The translations under genes and the position numbers were made by a program. Shown in pieces: positions 9,515 to 17,629 of a stretch of DNA of 64,000 bases. Each line of letters opens with the position of its first letter. Within the stretch, counting starts at the first letter, position 1. Origin of the DNA: Candidatus Bathyarchaeota archaeon (GTDB lineage Archaea; Thermoproteota; Bathyarchaeia; Bathyarchaeales; Bathycorpusculaceae); assembly GCA_026014595.1 (NCBI GenBank), contig JAOZHY010000028.1, positions 62,001 to 126,000 of the forward strand. The letters are read 5' to 3'. The notes under the pieces were generated by a model. It was given only the letters and a program-made list of their open reading frames with translations, was not told the DNA's origin and made no database searches.

Positions 9515-10264
9515 ATGTTGACTATGTTAAAGGATATATATTCGATCTTGTGGGTGGATTTGTGCTTTCTAAAACGCCATTGGCTCTCAACGCTTGCCAT
9601 TAGTCTTGTAAGCCCTCTTCTTTACCTAGTAGCTTTCGGTTATGGTTTAGGAAGAGGCGTTGATGTTGGCGGCGTAAACTATCTTGCATTTGTAATGCCT
9701 GGAATTATTGCTTTGACATCGATGTCAGCAAGTTTCACAGGTGCTTCCTCTAAGCTTCATGTGGACCGGCTATTCTACAAAAGTTTCGATGAATGCTTAA
9801 TGTCGCCTATAAGCCTTTTTTCAATAGTAATTGGCAAAGCTTTGATAGGCGTGGTGCGTGGTCTGCTCAGTTCTGTTGCCATACTGATTGTTGGCATCAT
9901 ACTTTCGCCCCTACTGATAGTTAGCCCACTTCTCATTTTAGTTTTAATTATGTCCTGTCTTGTTTTTGCCTTGTTTGGAGTGTTCATCGCACTAGTGATA
10001 AGCTCACATCAAGCTATGAGCACTTTCAGCAACTTGGTTATTTTGCCTATGACTTTTCTTAGTGGCACTTTCTTTTCTTTAAGTCAACTACCTGAGGCAG
10101 TGAAAGTTGTCCTATACTTGTTGCCTCTAACGCATTCAAGTGAAAGCTTGCGAGCAGTTGCCCTAGGACAACCTTTCCCTTGGCTGTCTTTTCTAGCTCT
10201 TCTGGGCTTCGCGTTGTTCTTCTTCTCGGCCTGCATGGTGGCGCTAAAAAGAGCCAGCGTGTAG
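9515..10264 (+). CDS. ABC-2 type permease, DrrB-like
   Basis: The 249-residue protein has about six membrane segments and the ABC-2 pattern: an N-terminal soluble start, LLYLVAFGYGLGRG after the first helix, FVMPGI, and the conserved LPMTFLSGTFFSLSQLPE segment near the end. It begins immediately after the ATPase stop. It is the membrane partner of the exporter; such pairs export antibiotics, lipids or polysaccharides, and nothing here fixes which. Confidence 0.88.
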   Translation: MLTMLKDIYSILWVDLCFLKRHWLSTLAISLVSPLLYLVAFGYGLGRGVDVGGVNYLAFVMPGIIALTSMSASFTGASSKLHVDRLFYKSFDECLMSPISLFSIVIGKALIGVVRGLLSSVAILIVGIILSPLLIVSPLLILVLIMSCLVFALFGVFIALVISSHQAMSTFSNLVILPMTFLSGTFFSLSQLPEAVKVVLYLLPLTHSSESLRAVALGQPFPWLSFLALLGFALFFFSACMVALKRASV

Positions 10265-10384
10265 ACAACTGTTTGACCTCATATTGAACTGTCTGCTTGA
10301 ACTTCGCAAGAGTGTTCAAAACCTCAAATTCGAAATAACCGAATTTTTAATTTTGGCATCGCCCCACGCCTTCCTTATGAGAAT

Positions 10385-10409
10385 TAAGGCGAGCAAACGC
10401 TGGTTTTTG
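10385..10409. other. Hairpin sequence between exporter and tRNA gene
   Basis: Around 10368-10393 the arms CGCCTT and AAGGCG can form a 6-bp stem with a ~13-base loop. A perfect 11-base palindrome GGTTCGGAACC also lies near 10481-10491. The whole gap 10265-10495 holds no gene that I can support. The 12-mer GGCTCCAAATAG near 10412-10423 matches the 3' end of the 80-bp intergenic repeat described below and could be a remnant. Confidence 0.25.
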
Positions 10410-10495
10410 GCTCCAAATAGCTGAAGCGGATCTTAATGGAAGCACCTCTAGAAGACGGAACTGGACCTGCACCCATTTGGGTTCGGAACCATTAG

Positions 10496-10600
10496 CGGGC
10501 CCGACGGGAATTGTCCCCTAGAAGGTTTTGCCTTCCAAGTTTGAACCCGTGACCCCCGGATTAAAAGTCCGGTGCTCTAGCCTTACTGAGCTACGGGCCC
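10496..10600 (-). tRNA. tRNA-Lys (TTT anticodon) with an intron in the T-loop
   Basis: Reading the minus strand from 10600, a complete cloverleaf can be drawn: acceptor GGGCCCG/CGGGCCC, D-arm GCTC/GAGC, anticodon arm CCGGA-CTTTTAA-TCCGG with anticodon TTT at 10565-10563, and T-stem ACGGG/CCCGT, with discriminator G at 10496 and no encoded CCA. The T-arm only closes if about 30 bases are removed from the T-loop (10510-10539), giving TTCAAAT and a 75-base mature tRNA. The extra sequence folds into its own 9-bp stem (with two G-U pairs) and a CAAAA loop, as expected for an archaeal intron cut by the splicing endonuclease. The exact splice points can shift by a base or so. Confidence 0.93.
10510..10539 (-). 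other. Non-canonical tRNA intron (T-loop, about position 59/60)
   Basis: A 30-base insertion interrupts the T-loop of the tRNA-Lys gene. It has a hairpin formed by CTTGGAAGG and CCTTCTAGG around CAAAA. Removing it restores a 7-base loop TTCAAAT and the T-stem. Introns at this site are known in some crenarchaeal and related tRNAs. They need a splicing endonuclease that tolerates relaxed bulge-helix-bulge motifs. I could not draw a perfect bulge-helix-bulge, so the motif is probably relaxed. Confidence 0.85.
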
Positions 10601-10676
10601 TCGTATTTTTTGCGCTTATAGGAGAAACAAGAAAGAGGTTTTTTAGCGTTTCTGTTTGCTGCGGGGTAAAAAAGGG

Positions 10677-11048
10677 TTAAGGTGCTGCTTGCACCTTTAG
10701 GAGGTTGGACATAAAGCCTTTGATTTTTTCGTTGGCGTTCAGTGTGGTTTCTATAGTTTTTTCGCCCTTTTCTGTGAGCTTGTAGATTCTTTTTCTTTCG
10801 TCCCAGACGCCTTCGACGAGTCCGTTTCTTTCCAGAGAGTAGAGCAGCGAATAGACGGTGCCTGAGCTGACGAGGAGGTTGAATTTGTTGTGGATGTAGG
10901 AGATGACGTCGTAGCCGCTGAGGGGTCCGTTTCGCAGTTCCGCCATTATGATGATGTCCATGAAGTTTTTGATTATGCGTTCATGCATTTTCTTGAGGAT
11001 GCGGCCTTCCATTTTTTCGTTGCTGAGGACCACTGTGAGAGCCACCAT
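10677..11048 (-). CDS. PadR-family transcriptional regulator
   Basis: The 123-residue protein is almost entirely a PadR winged helix: MDIIIMAELRNGPLSGYDVISYIHNKF, then LVSSGTVYSLLYSLERNGLVEG as recognition helix and wing, then RKRIYKLTEKGEKTI. The C-terminal helix, used for dimerisation, is short. The start at ATG 11048 has GAAGGA five bases upstream; ATG 11012 is an alternative. PadR proteins often repress neighbouring multidrug exporters. The exporter at 8.6-10.3 kb lies beyond the tRNA and is a candidate target. A palindrome and TATA-like element sit just upstream. Confidence 0.88.
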   Translation of the reverse strand: MVALTVVLSNEKMEGRILKKMHERIIKNFMDIIIMAELRNGPLSGYDVISYIHNKFNLLVSSGTVYSLLYSLERNGLVEGVWDERKRIYKLTEKGEKTIETTLNANEKIKGFMSNLLKVQAAP

Positions 11049-11084
11049 GTTCCTTCACGTTGTAACAGGATAGATTCCATTTGA

Positions 11085-11112
11085 ATATTTAAATTTTATT
11101 CGAATTTCGAAT
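11085..11112 (-). promoter_or_regulatory. padR promoter with palindromic operator
   Basis: Upstream of the PadR start, 11098-11112 holds the perfect palindrome ATTCGAA-T-TTCGAAT, directly next to the AT-rich TATA-like TTTAAATA (about 11085-11092, minus strand). The placement at the BRE/TATA edge suggests autoregulation. The assignment of this site to PadR is inferred from position only. Confidence 0.5.
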
Positions 11113-11299
11113 TGGATGTTGAAACAAAATCTAAAACATACATACAAAAAGCATCTAGCAAACGCCGCCAAGACATAATTCAACAAGACCTAGACGGTCA
11201 ACTTCAAAATACATCCTATAAAACAAATGATAAAGAGGGAATAACTCTCGTTGGGTTGTCAGCGCTGCACGTGTCTAACCAACATTAGACGGGCCATGC

Positions 11300-11803
11300 T
11301 CAAATGTCCACACTATTTAAGAATGCCCAGAACTCTTCCACACTGCGGATAATTCTCAGCTCCAAATATTCTGGCGCAGAATCCAATGATTCTCCAGAAG
11401 TCTTGAAGTAACCAACCGTATGCGGATAACGTTCACTAATCTCAGGCCTATCCAGCAATTCACCTAAACTCGCGCTAGTTACTGGCTGCGCTGTTCCGCT
11501 TTTCCTGTCGCTGAAGAGCACGCTGTAACCAACGTATTTTCCCTGATTCCCGCAAGCCGGAAAATAAATCAGCCAATCAGCTTCTATGAAGTGAAACGCT
11601 TTAGTGCCGTTATCCACGAGACCCATCGCCCAAAGAAATAAAGTGAAATAATGCAGATTTAAACGTTCTACGTTTGCCCAATCTTTAGCAACAATAGGAA
11701 ACGTGGCAATATCCGAAAAACAAACCTGCACAATTAAACAATTTTGTTGCAGATATTCTTTTAAGTTTCGCAAAGTACTATTAATAGCTTGGGCAATTCC
11801 CAT
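11300..11803 (-). CDS. Hypothetical protein
   Basis: I do not recognise this 167-residue protein. It lies alone on the minus strand and its codon use looks coding. The C-terminal half (YFPACGNQGKYVGYSV, PEYLELRIIRSVEEFWAFLNS) is globular, with no signal peptide or membrane helix. A start at ATG 11803 would overlap, head to head, the ATG of the transglutaminase-like gene; the frame is open upstream to 11866. Because both starts cannot easily have independent leaders, one of them may be placed differently. Confidence 0.45.
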   Translation of the reverse strand: MGIAQAINSTLRNLKEYLQQNCLIVQVCFSDIATFPIVAKDWANVERLNLHYFTLFLWAMGLVDNGTKAFHFIEADWLIYFPACGNQGKYVGYSVLFSDRKSGTAQPVTSASLGELLDRPEISERYPHTVGYFKTSGESLDSAPEYLELRIIRSVEEFWAFLNSVDI

Positions 11804-13571
11804 GGCTTCTAAGCCCAAGAACGCAGTCATCCTTCTCACAGCAATTCTGCTAATAAGCGTAATCACACCAGTCGTTTTATCCGAAAACTACGACCGTAGC
11901 TACAACTGCAACGCTCAATTCGGACTCAACAACCACACAATTCATGTCTCCGTGCCGCTATCCCTCTACGAATACTACCAGACCAAAACACATTACCTCA
12001 GAAATGAAACTGACTACCAAAATCTTGTAACACCAGACGCCACCGCTAAAATTGCAGAAACCATCCGAAACATGACCGCTACGTCAAGCTACGCTGACGA
12101 AGAATTCGCCAACGCTGTCTTAACGCTCGTCCACGGAATCCCATACGCCCCAAGCGATGTGAAATATCCAGTTGAAACAATCGTGGAAAATCAAGGAGAC
12201 TGCGACGCTGTCTCAGTCCTCGCTGCTTCAATCCTGAAATCAGGCGGATTAGATGTTGTCCTGTTCTACTTCCCAAAAGCAGCCCATATGAACATTGGAA
12301 TCCACTTGCCCAACAAGCCATACAGCACTTGGATGATACCGCTCAAAAGCTACGAATACAAAGGCAAAGAATACTGGATGGCAGAATGCACGCCGAAGGC
12401 AGAATGGCAAGTCGGCGACCAGCCTGAATCGCTCTCAAACGAAACTCCCATAATAATCCCACTTGAAGACTGCGAGAAAACCGCACCTGCACAAATTGCA
12501 GCAAAACTAGATACGCCGTTGACCCCGTCGAACATCACCATCAACTTATCCTCATCGCCAATGCTCAACTATTATGACGAGCAAAACCTCATAGTATCCG
12601 GCGCAATCACACCTGCAATCTCCGATGAAAACATCGTCATGTACATAAGCCAAAACACGACCGCATGGAATGTCTACACCACAAAAACAGACCAAACAGG
12701 ACAATATGCTTTCCACTGGGACTTCACAAAAACAGGAACATACTACATAAAAACAAGCTGGAGCGGCACAGGTAACTATTCAAGCGCAGACAGCGAAACA
12801 TTAACCGTGTTCATAGGGTTCCCTAAATTCCTAATTCAGTTTCAGACAGAGACTTACACATACATTATCGGTAAGCCTGAAATTGCAGGTCAAGAATTAC
12901 GTATTAGGCAAGGTGTCAAAAACTTCCTCAACGTCAACCTTACTGGAGCAGGCGTAACACTTACCGGTGAATTCGTCGTATTCAAAAGCGGAGAAACACT
13001 ATCCACCGTCCGAGCACCCGAATATGGGATAGGCGACCAACCTTTAAGACTGCCAGACAACTTAATAAAAAATGACCAGTTCTGCCTCATCCTTCAACGG
13101 GGAAACGAAAGTAACTACAACGTCAACGTGAAAGCACTGGATAAGGATGATGTCTTCCAGATGCAGCAACTCCAAGGCACCAAGACCGCGTTCCTGAACG
13201 CCTCCGCAAGCGTAAAAGAAAACACATGGTACAAGGTCACGGCGAAACTTTCAGAAACCGAAATAACCGCCGAACTGCGCGACGTAAACGGCAACATCCT
13301 AGAACGAATGGCAACCGCAAACAACGGCGCAAACATAGATGAAATAGGAATCTTGATGGTAAACAACACAGACAGAGCTGTAGCCTTCAAAAACCTGGCA
13401 GTCAAAGCCCTGAACGAGCCCATTCCGCCCCTCGACGGAAACATAACTCCCACAAACGAGCTTGAAATTGTAATGCCGTACGTTAACTGGGTAATCGTGT
13501 TAGCTTCAATTCTTGCAGCAGCAGTTTACATCGTGAGGAGAAGAAAAGCATTCCGCGCGCTTAAGTCTTAG
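11802..13571 (+). CDS. Membrane-anchored transglutaminase-like extracellular protein
   Basis: The start at ATG 11802 puts a clean signal peptide first (MASKPKNAVILLTAILLISV). It is followed by a transglutaminase-like core with cysteine 134 in NQGDCDAVS and histidine 162 in AAHMNIGIH, the two residues of the papain-like triad I can place. Residues from about 245 to 345 look like an Ig/bacterial-Ig fold (VSGAITPAISDENIVMYIS, YAFHWDFTKTGTYYIKTSW). A further beta-rich domain follows. The C-terminus has a membrane helix and a basic tail (YIVRRRKAFRALKS). The protein is thus probably exposed on the outside and held by the C-terminal anchor, acting as a cysteine peptidase or cross-linker. No clear Shine-Dalgarno is seen. 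Confidence 0.75.
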   Translation: MASKPKNAVILLTAILLISVITPVVLSENYDRSYNCNAQFGLNNHTIHVSVPLSLYEYYQTKTHYLRNETDYQNLVTPDATAKIAETIRNMTATSSYADEEFANAVLTLVHGIPYAPSDVKYPVETIVENQGDCDAVSVLAASILKSGGLDVVLFYFPKAAHMNIGIHLPNKPYSTWMIPLKSYEYKGKEYWMAECTPKAEWQVGDQPESLSNETPIIIPLEDCEKTAPAQIAAKLDTPLTPSNITINLSSSPMLNYYDEQNLIVSGAITPAISDENIVMYISQNTTAWNVYTTKTDQTGQYAFHWDFTKTGTYYIKTSWSGTGNYSSADSETLTVFIGFPKFLIQFQTETYTYIIGKPEIAGQELRIRQGVKNFLNVNLTGAGVTLTGEFVVFKSGETLSTVRAPEYGIGDQPLRLPDNLIKNDQFCLILQRGNESNYNVNVKALDKDDVFQMQQLQGTKTAFLNASASVKENTWYKVTAKLSETEITAELRDVNGNILERMATANNGANIDEIGILMVNNTDRAVAFKNLAVKALNEPIPPLDGNITPTNELEIVMPYVNWVIVLASILAAAVYIVRRRKAFRALKS

Positions 13572-13644
13572 TTTGCGCCACCATCCGTGAAAACGGAACC
13601 CAAAATTCTGGTAACAAAAAACGGATGATTCTGCCCTTACGCTT

Positions 13645-13667
13645 GAAAAGGAAGGTTTAAATAAATA
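13645..13667 (+). promoter_or_regulatory. Promoter of the ribosomal protein operon
   Basis: A purine-rich BRE-like GAAAAGGAAGG precedes TTTAAATAAATA (13656-13667). That is a strong archaeal TATA box about 55 bases before the rps13 ATG, leaving a leader of roughly 30-35 bases. Confidence 0.7.
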
Positions 13668-13717
13668 CCATCTCATTTCGTAGTTAGCTCCAAAGTTTGA
13701 ACGGATGAAAAATTAGA

Positions 13718-14200
13718 ATGTCACAGGAATACCGTCACATCCTACGCATAATGGGTACAGACATGCAGGGTACCCTGAAAACCGTTTATGCATTAACAGA
13801 AATCAAAGGCATAAGCCTAAGCCTCTCTAACGCCATACTTAAAAAAGCAGGCGTAAACCCTGACCTGCGAGTTGGCTTCTTAACCGAATCAGACGTCGCA
13901 AAAATAGAAGCCGTGATTCGAGAGCCAGAAAAGCATGGAATACCCGCATGGCTTTTTAACCGAAGAAAAGACATTGAAACAGGAAAAGACATGCACCTCA
14001 TAAGCGCAGACCTTGTTCTCAGAACAAAAATGGACATTGACCAAGCCAAGGAAATCAGGTCTTGGCGCGGATACCGCCACGCTTACGGACTGAAAGTCCG
14101 CGGGCAAAGAACCAAAACAACTGGAAGAGCGGGAAAAGCGTTAGGCGTGAAGAAAAAGGCGCTTGTGCAGAAACCTGGAGGCGCGCCACCAGCGCAGTGA
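13718..14200 (+). CDS. rps13: 30S ribosomal protein S13
   Basis: The 160-residue protein has the archaeal S13 features: an opening YRHILRIMGTDMQGTLKTVYALTEIKGIS with the helix-two-turn-helix that follows, a central RRKDIETGKDMHLI, and the conserved basic SWRGYRHAYGLKVRGQRTKTTGR near the C-terminus that contacts 16S rRNA at the subunit head. It opens the operon S13-S4-S11-RpoD-L18e-L13-S9-RpoN, the normal archaeal order. The start ATG 13718 follows a short leader. Confidence 0.97.
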   Translation: MSQEYRHILRIMGTDMQGTLKTVYALTEIKGISLSLSNAILKKAGVNPDLRVGFLTESDVAKIEAVIREPEKHGIPAWLFNRRKDIETGKDMHLISADLVLRTKMDIDQAKEIRSWRGYRHAYGLKVRGQRTKTTGRAGKALGVKKKALVQKPGGAPPAQ

Positions 14201-14210
14201 GGAATAGACC

Positions 14211-14801
14211 ATGGGTGACCCGAAGAAGCAACGTAAAAAATATGAAACTCCGCGTTTCCGCTGGCGCAAAGACATCCTTCAAGAAGAGCTTAGACTCTTG
14301 GGGCAGTACGGCTTGAGGAACAAGCATGAACTGTGGCGCCACAAAACAACCCTGTCCAAAACCAGAGGCATAGCACGGTCACTCATAGGCAAAGCACCTG
14401 AAGAACGCGCGAAAATGGAGAACGAACTCCTGACAAAACTGAAGAAGCTCGGCATCCTGCAGGAAACCGCAGTTCTTGACAACGTTTTAGACTTATCCAT
14501 TGAAGACCTGCTTGAACGCCGGCTCCAAACAATCGTTTTCCGAAAAGGCTTAGCCCGAACAATCTACCAATCCCGCCAACTAATCACCCACGGACACGTA
14601 ACCATAGGCAACCGGCGAGTAACCATACCTGGCTACATGGTGTCAAAAGAAGAAGAAAACCAAATCGCATACAGCCCCAAAAGCGCGATAGCCAAAGAAA
14701 CACACCCACTACGCCAAGGCTTGTCAGTGGAAGCCAAGCAGCCTGAAATAAGGCAGCCAAGCCGCGGCAGAAGAGGCGGGAGAGGAGGCGGAAGGTTTTG
14801 A
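14211..14801 (+). CDS. rps4: 30S ribosomal protein S4
   Basis: The 196-residue archaeal S4 has the start [18 protein letters not shown], the LRNKHELW segment, an S4 RNA-binding domain ([44 protein letters not shown]) and a Gly/Arg-rich tail. It initiates assembly of the 30S body by binding 16S rRNA. It follows rps13 by 10 bases and its stop overlaps the TTG start of rps11. Confidence 0.97.
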   Translation: MGDPKKQRKKYETPRFRWRKDILQEELRLLGQYGLRNKHELWRHKTTLSKTRGIARSLIGKAPEERAKMENELLTKLKKLGILQETAVLDNVLDLSIEDLLERRLQTIVFRKGLARTIYQSRQLITHGHVTIGNRRVTIPGYMVSKEEENQIAYSPKSAIAKETHPLRQGLSVEAKQPEIRQPSRGRRGGRGGGRF

Positions 14802-15199
14802 GTAGCAGCAAGAAAAACGAGAAATGGGGCGTTGTCCATATATTCAGCAGCTACAATAACACGTTAATCCACGTGACTGACATTTCAGGCGCGGAAACCA
14901 TCGCCCGCACGAGCGGTGGAATGTTCGTGAAAGCAGACCGCATGGAATCTTCACCTTACGCTGCCATGCGTGCAGCCACAGCCGCGGCAGAAGTGGCGCG
15001 AGACAAGGGCATTACTGCTATTCACATCAAGGTTCGTGCTCCAGGTGGTTCAGGTCCCCGCACGCCTGGTCCAGGTGCTCAAGCCGCCATACGTGCGCTT
15101 GCAAGGTTTGGTTTCCGTATAGAACGCATCGAGGAAGTCACGCCGATTCCGCATGACGGAACGAGAAGACCAGGTGGCAGAAGAGGAAGACGCGTATAG
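14798..15199 (+). CDS. rps11: 30S ribosomal protein S11
   Basis: The 133-residue protein carries the S11 signatures [33 protein letters not shown] and [31 protein letters not shown], with the basic tail [13 protein letters not shown]. It sits on the 30S platform near the mRNA exit. The start is TTG 14798, overlapping the stop of rps4 (TTGA), so translation is likely coupled. Confidence 0.97.
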   Translation: MSSSKKNEKWGVVHIFSSYNNTLIHVTDISGAETIARTSGGMFVKADRMESSPYAAMRAATAAAEVARDKGITAIHIKVRAPGGSGPRTPGPGAQAAIRALARFGFRIERIEEVTPIPHDGTRRPGGRRGRRV

Positions 15200-15304
15200 T
15201 CAGCGTAGTTTACGCGTTATTAACAGAAAAATTGAAATAATGCACCGTCACTTCTATTGAACCGCACAGTCATAATCTTCACAATTGTGGAGTGTCCTAT
15301 ACAA

Positions 15305-16126
15305 GTGAAAATTGAAGTATTGGAGAAAAACGATACAAACCTCCGCGTAGTCGTGAAAGAGGCAGATGTGCCTTTGATGAATGCGCTGCGGCGGATGGCT
15401 CTCGCAGAGGTGCCAAGCATGGCTATTGACGAGGTTGTCATGATTGAGAACTCTTCTATCCTGCAGGATGAGATAATAGCGCATAGGCTGGGACTTACTC
15501 CGCTGAAAACAGATTTGAACAGTTACAAGCTTCCTGAAGAATGTGAGTGCAAAAGCGAGTTCGGCTGCCCTCTCTGCCGCGTAACGCTTACGTTGGACGC
15601 GGACGCCAAAGAGGGAACACGTACAGTTTACTCGGGGGAACTTGTCTCAGAAAACCCTGACATCGTGCCAGTATCAGATAAGATACCTATCATAAAGTTG
15701 GCTAAGGGTCAGAAGCTGAAGCTTGAAGCTTACGCCCGGCTTGGAAAAGGGAAAGATCACGCGAAGTGGCAACCTGTCTCCATGTGCGCTTATAAATATT
15801 ACCCGCAAATAGAGGTTTCAACTGAGGACTGCGGCGATTGCGGCGCGAAATGCGTGGACATTTGCCCGAAAAAAGTACTCACCATGAAGGAGAACAAAGT
15901 CGAAGTCCGCGAGTTGTTGGCGTGCACTCTCTGCATGGACTGCGTTGAAGCTTGCCCGAAAGAGCCTAAACCCATAAAAGTTGGGTGGGAAAAGAACGCT
16001 TTCATCATGAACATCGAATCCACAGGCGCCTTGCCTCCTGAACGAGTGCTTCAGGAAGCCACAAAAATATTGGACAAACAATTGACTGAGTTTGAAGAGC
16101 AGTTGAAGGAGGAGACAGAAAAGTGA
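15305..16126 (+). CDS. rpoD: RNA polymerase subunit D with two ferredoxin-type cluster motifs
   Basis: Subunit D (Rpb3/alpha homologue) nucleates RNA polymerase assembly with subunit L. The alpha-like dimerisation part reads NALRRMALAEVPSMAIDEVVMIENSSILQDEIIAHRLGL. An inserted domain carries two complete four-cysteine motifs, CGDCGAKCVDICP and CTLCMDCVEACP, enough for two [4Fe-4S] clusters; a further four-cysteine set CECKSEFGCPLC precedes it. Archaeal D subunits may have two, one or no clusters, so this is a full-cluster version. The frame extends upstream to a TTG at 15257. I chose GTG 15305 because family members begin at KIEVLEK and a GGAG lies at 15289-15292. Confidence 0.95.
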   Translation: MKIEVLEKNDTNLRVVVKEADVPLMNALRRMALAEVPSMAIDEVVMIENSSILQDEIIAHRLGLTPLKTDLNSYKLPEECECKSEFGCPLCRVTLTLDADAKEGTRTVYSGELVSENPDIVPVSDKIPIIKLAKGQKLKLEAYARLGKGKDHAKWQPVSMCAYKYYPQIEVSTEDCGDCGAKCVDICPKKVLTMKENKVEVRELLACTLCMDCVEACPKEPKPIKVGWEKNAFIMNIESTGALPPERVLQEATKILDKQLTEFEEQLKEETEK

Positions 16127-16485
16127 GAGAGACAGAAACCACAAACCCTGAGCTTATCCAGCTTATACGTTTCCTGAAGAAAGAAAGCCGCGAAAAAGAT
16201 GCGGGCATCTGGCGGGATGTGGCAGAATACCTCTCCAAACCGAGCAGGCAAGCGGTCACCGTGAACTTGAGCCGGATAAACAGATACACGGAGAGAGGCA
16301 GCACAGTCGTTGTGCCAGGCAAAGTTCTCGCATCAGGCACCCTGAACCACGCGGTGACAGTAGCAGCGTTCAGCGCTTCGAAAAGAGCCAAGGAGAAACT
16401 GAAGGCTGCCAAAGCGAAGTACATATCCATTCCAGAGTTGGTGGAGAAAAACCCGAAGGGTTCAAACGTAAAGATTATTCGGTGA
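16123..16485 (+). CDS. rpl18e: 50S ribosomal protein L18e
   Basis: This 120-residue archaeal/eukaryotic-type large-subunit protein has the family segments TNPELIQLIRFLKKESREKDAGIWRDVAEYLSKPSR and VVPGKVLASGTLNHAVTVAAFSASKRAKEKL. The GTG start at 16123 overlaps the rpoD stop by four bases. Its place between rpoD and rpl13 is the standard archaeal order. Confidence 0.97.
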   Translation: MRETETTNPELIQLIRFLKKESREKDAGIWRDVAEYLSKPSRQAVTVNLSRINRYTERGSTVVVPGKVLASGTLNHAVTVAAFSASKRAKEKLKAAKAKYISIPELVEKNPKGSNVKIIR

Positions 16486-16492
16486 ATTGAGC

Positions 16493-16945
16493 ATGCAGAA
16501 AGCGCAAACCGCAAAAACTCCTGTTACTCTCGTCGATGCAGAGGGGCTTATCCTCGGCAGGATGGCAAGCAAAGTAGCCAAGAAACTCTTGAACGGGGAA
16601 AAAGTCATCATAGTTAACGCTGAAAAATCCATAATTTCAGGAAAAAAGAAAAGCAAAGTGGCGGAAGCCAAAGAATTCCTCGAAGTCGGAGCGCCCGAAA
16701 GAGGACCATTCCACTACAGGCGACCTGACAAGATTGTGCGGAAAACCGTCCGCGGAATGTTGCCTTTCAAACAGCCAAAGGGAAAGAACGCGCTTAAGCG
16801 GCTTAAGGTTTTCATGAGCGTTCCCGAAGAGCTTAAAGGCAAAGAACTGGTCACGTTCACCGAAGCACAAGCCACAAAACTGAAGGGGCCACACTTCACC
16901 CTTGCCGAGTTGGCGAAAGAAGTGGGATGGAATCAAGGTGATTGA
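16493..16945 (+). CDS. rpl13: 50S ribosomal protein L13
   Basis: The 150-residue L13 shows VTLVDAEGLILGRMASKVAKKLLNGEKVIIVNAEK and the conserved FHYRRPDKIVRKTVRGMLPFKQPKGKNALKRLKV. It is an early-binding 23S rRNA protein. ATG 16493 is preferred over the in-frame TTG 16487 because GGTGA at 16483-16487 gives proper spacing. Confidence 0.96.
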   Translation: MQKAQTAKTPVTLVDAEGLILGRMASKVAKKLLNGEKVIIVNAEKSIISGKKKSKVAEAKEFLEVGAPERGPFHYRRPDKIVRKTVRGMLPFKQPKGKNALKRLKVFMSVPEELKGKELVTFTEAQATKLKGPHFTLAELAKEVGWNQGD

Positions 16946-16947
16946 AC

Positions 16948-17358
16948 ATGCCAGCGAAGAAAGTTTTGGTCGTTAGCGGAAAAAGAAAAACCGCCATTGC
17001 CCGCGCCATCGTAAAACAAGGCGCCGGCAGAGTGCGCATAAACAAGACGCCTATTGAGATTTATGAGCCTGAAATCGCCCGCGAAAAAATCATGGAGCCC
17101 CTCCTGCAGGCTGGCAGCGAAGTTTGGAGCCAATTGGACATGGATATTAGAACCAGCGGCGGCGGATACATGGGACAGGCGGAAGCCGCAAGAATGGCTG
17201 TCGCCAACGCGCTGTTGAAGTGGACGAAGAGCGGTCACCTACGCACCGTTTTCACCGAGTACGACCGAACCATGATTGTAGGAGACTCCCGAATGAAAGA
17301 GCCTAAGAAGTTCGGCGGTCCAGGTGCACGCGCCAAAGAGCAGAAGAGCTACAGGTAA
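16948..17358 (+). CDS. rps9: 30S ribosomal protein S9
   Basis: The 136-residue S9 has [28 protein letters not shown] and the C-terminal basic tail [24 protein letters not shown], whose last Arg reaches the P-site tRNA in the family. The start is ATG 16948 with GGTGA at 16938-16942. An in-frame TTG at 16942 is less likely. Confidence 0.96.
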   Translation: MPAKKVLVVSGKRKTAIARAIVKQGAGRVRINKTPIEIYEPEIAREKIMEPLLQAGSEVWSQLDMDIRTSGGGYMGQAEAARMAVANALLKWTKSGHLRTVFTEYDRTMIVGDSRMKEPKKFGGPGARAKEQKSYR

Positions 17359-17374
17359 AGGAGAAAAAACAACG

Positions 17375-17605
17375 ATGATAATTCCCGTAAGATGCTTCAC
17401 GTGCGGCAAGCTGATTGGCGACCGCTGGGAAGAATTCGCCCGGAGAATCCGGACAGGCGAGAACGCCAGCGATGTCTTAGACAGCCTCGGAATCAAACGG
17501 TACTGCTGCAGGCGGATGCTGCTGTCGAACGTGGAGATAATCGACGAAGTGTTGCGCTTCTACGAAGAGGCAGAAAAAAGGAAAGAGTCACGCAACTTCT
17601 ACTAA
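17375..17605 (+). CDS. rpoN: RNA polymerase subunit N (Rpb10)
   Basis: The 76-residue zinc protein begins [15 protein letters not shown] and has the paired RYCCRRMLL motif; the CxxC and CC cysteines bind one zinc. It helps dock D and L in the polymerase. AAAGGAG lies 12-18 bases before ATG 17375, and the longer open frame from 17324 overlaps rps9 out of phase and is not used. The gene ends 24 bases before the convergent glutamate synthase genes. The usual downstream rpoK-rps2-eno genes are not here, so the operon breaks at this point. Confidence 0.96.
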   Translation: MIIPVRCFTCGKLIGDRWEEFARRIRTGENASDVLDSLGIKRYCCRRMLLSNVEIIDEVLRFYEEAEKRKESRNFY

Positions 17606-17629
17606 GCTTTCCTGACGTAGCCCACGGAA

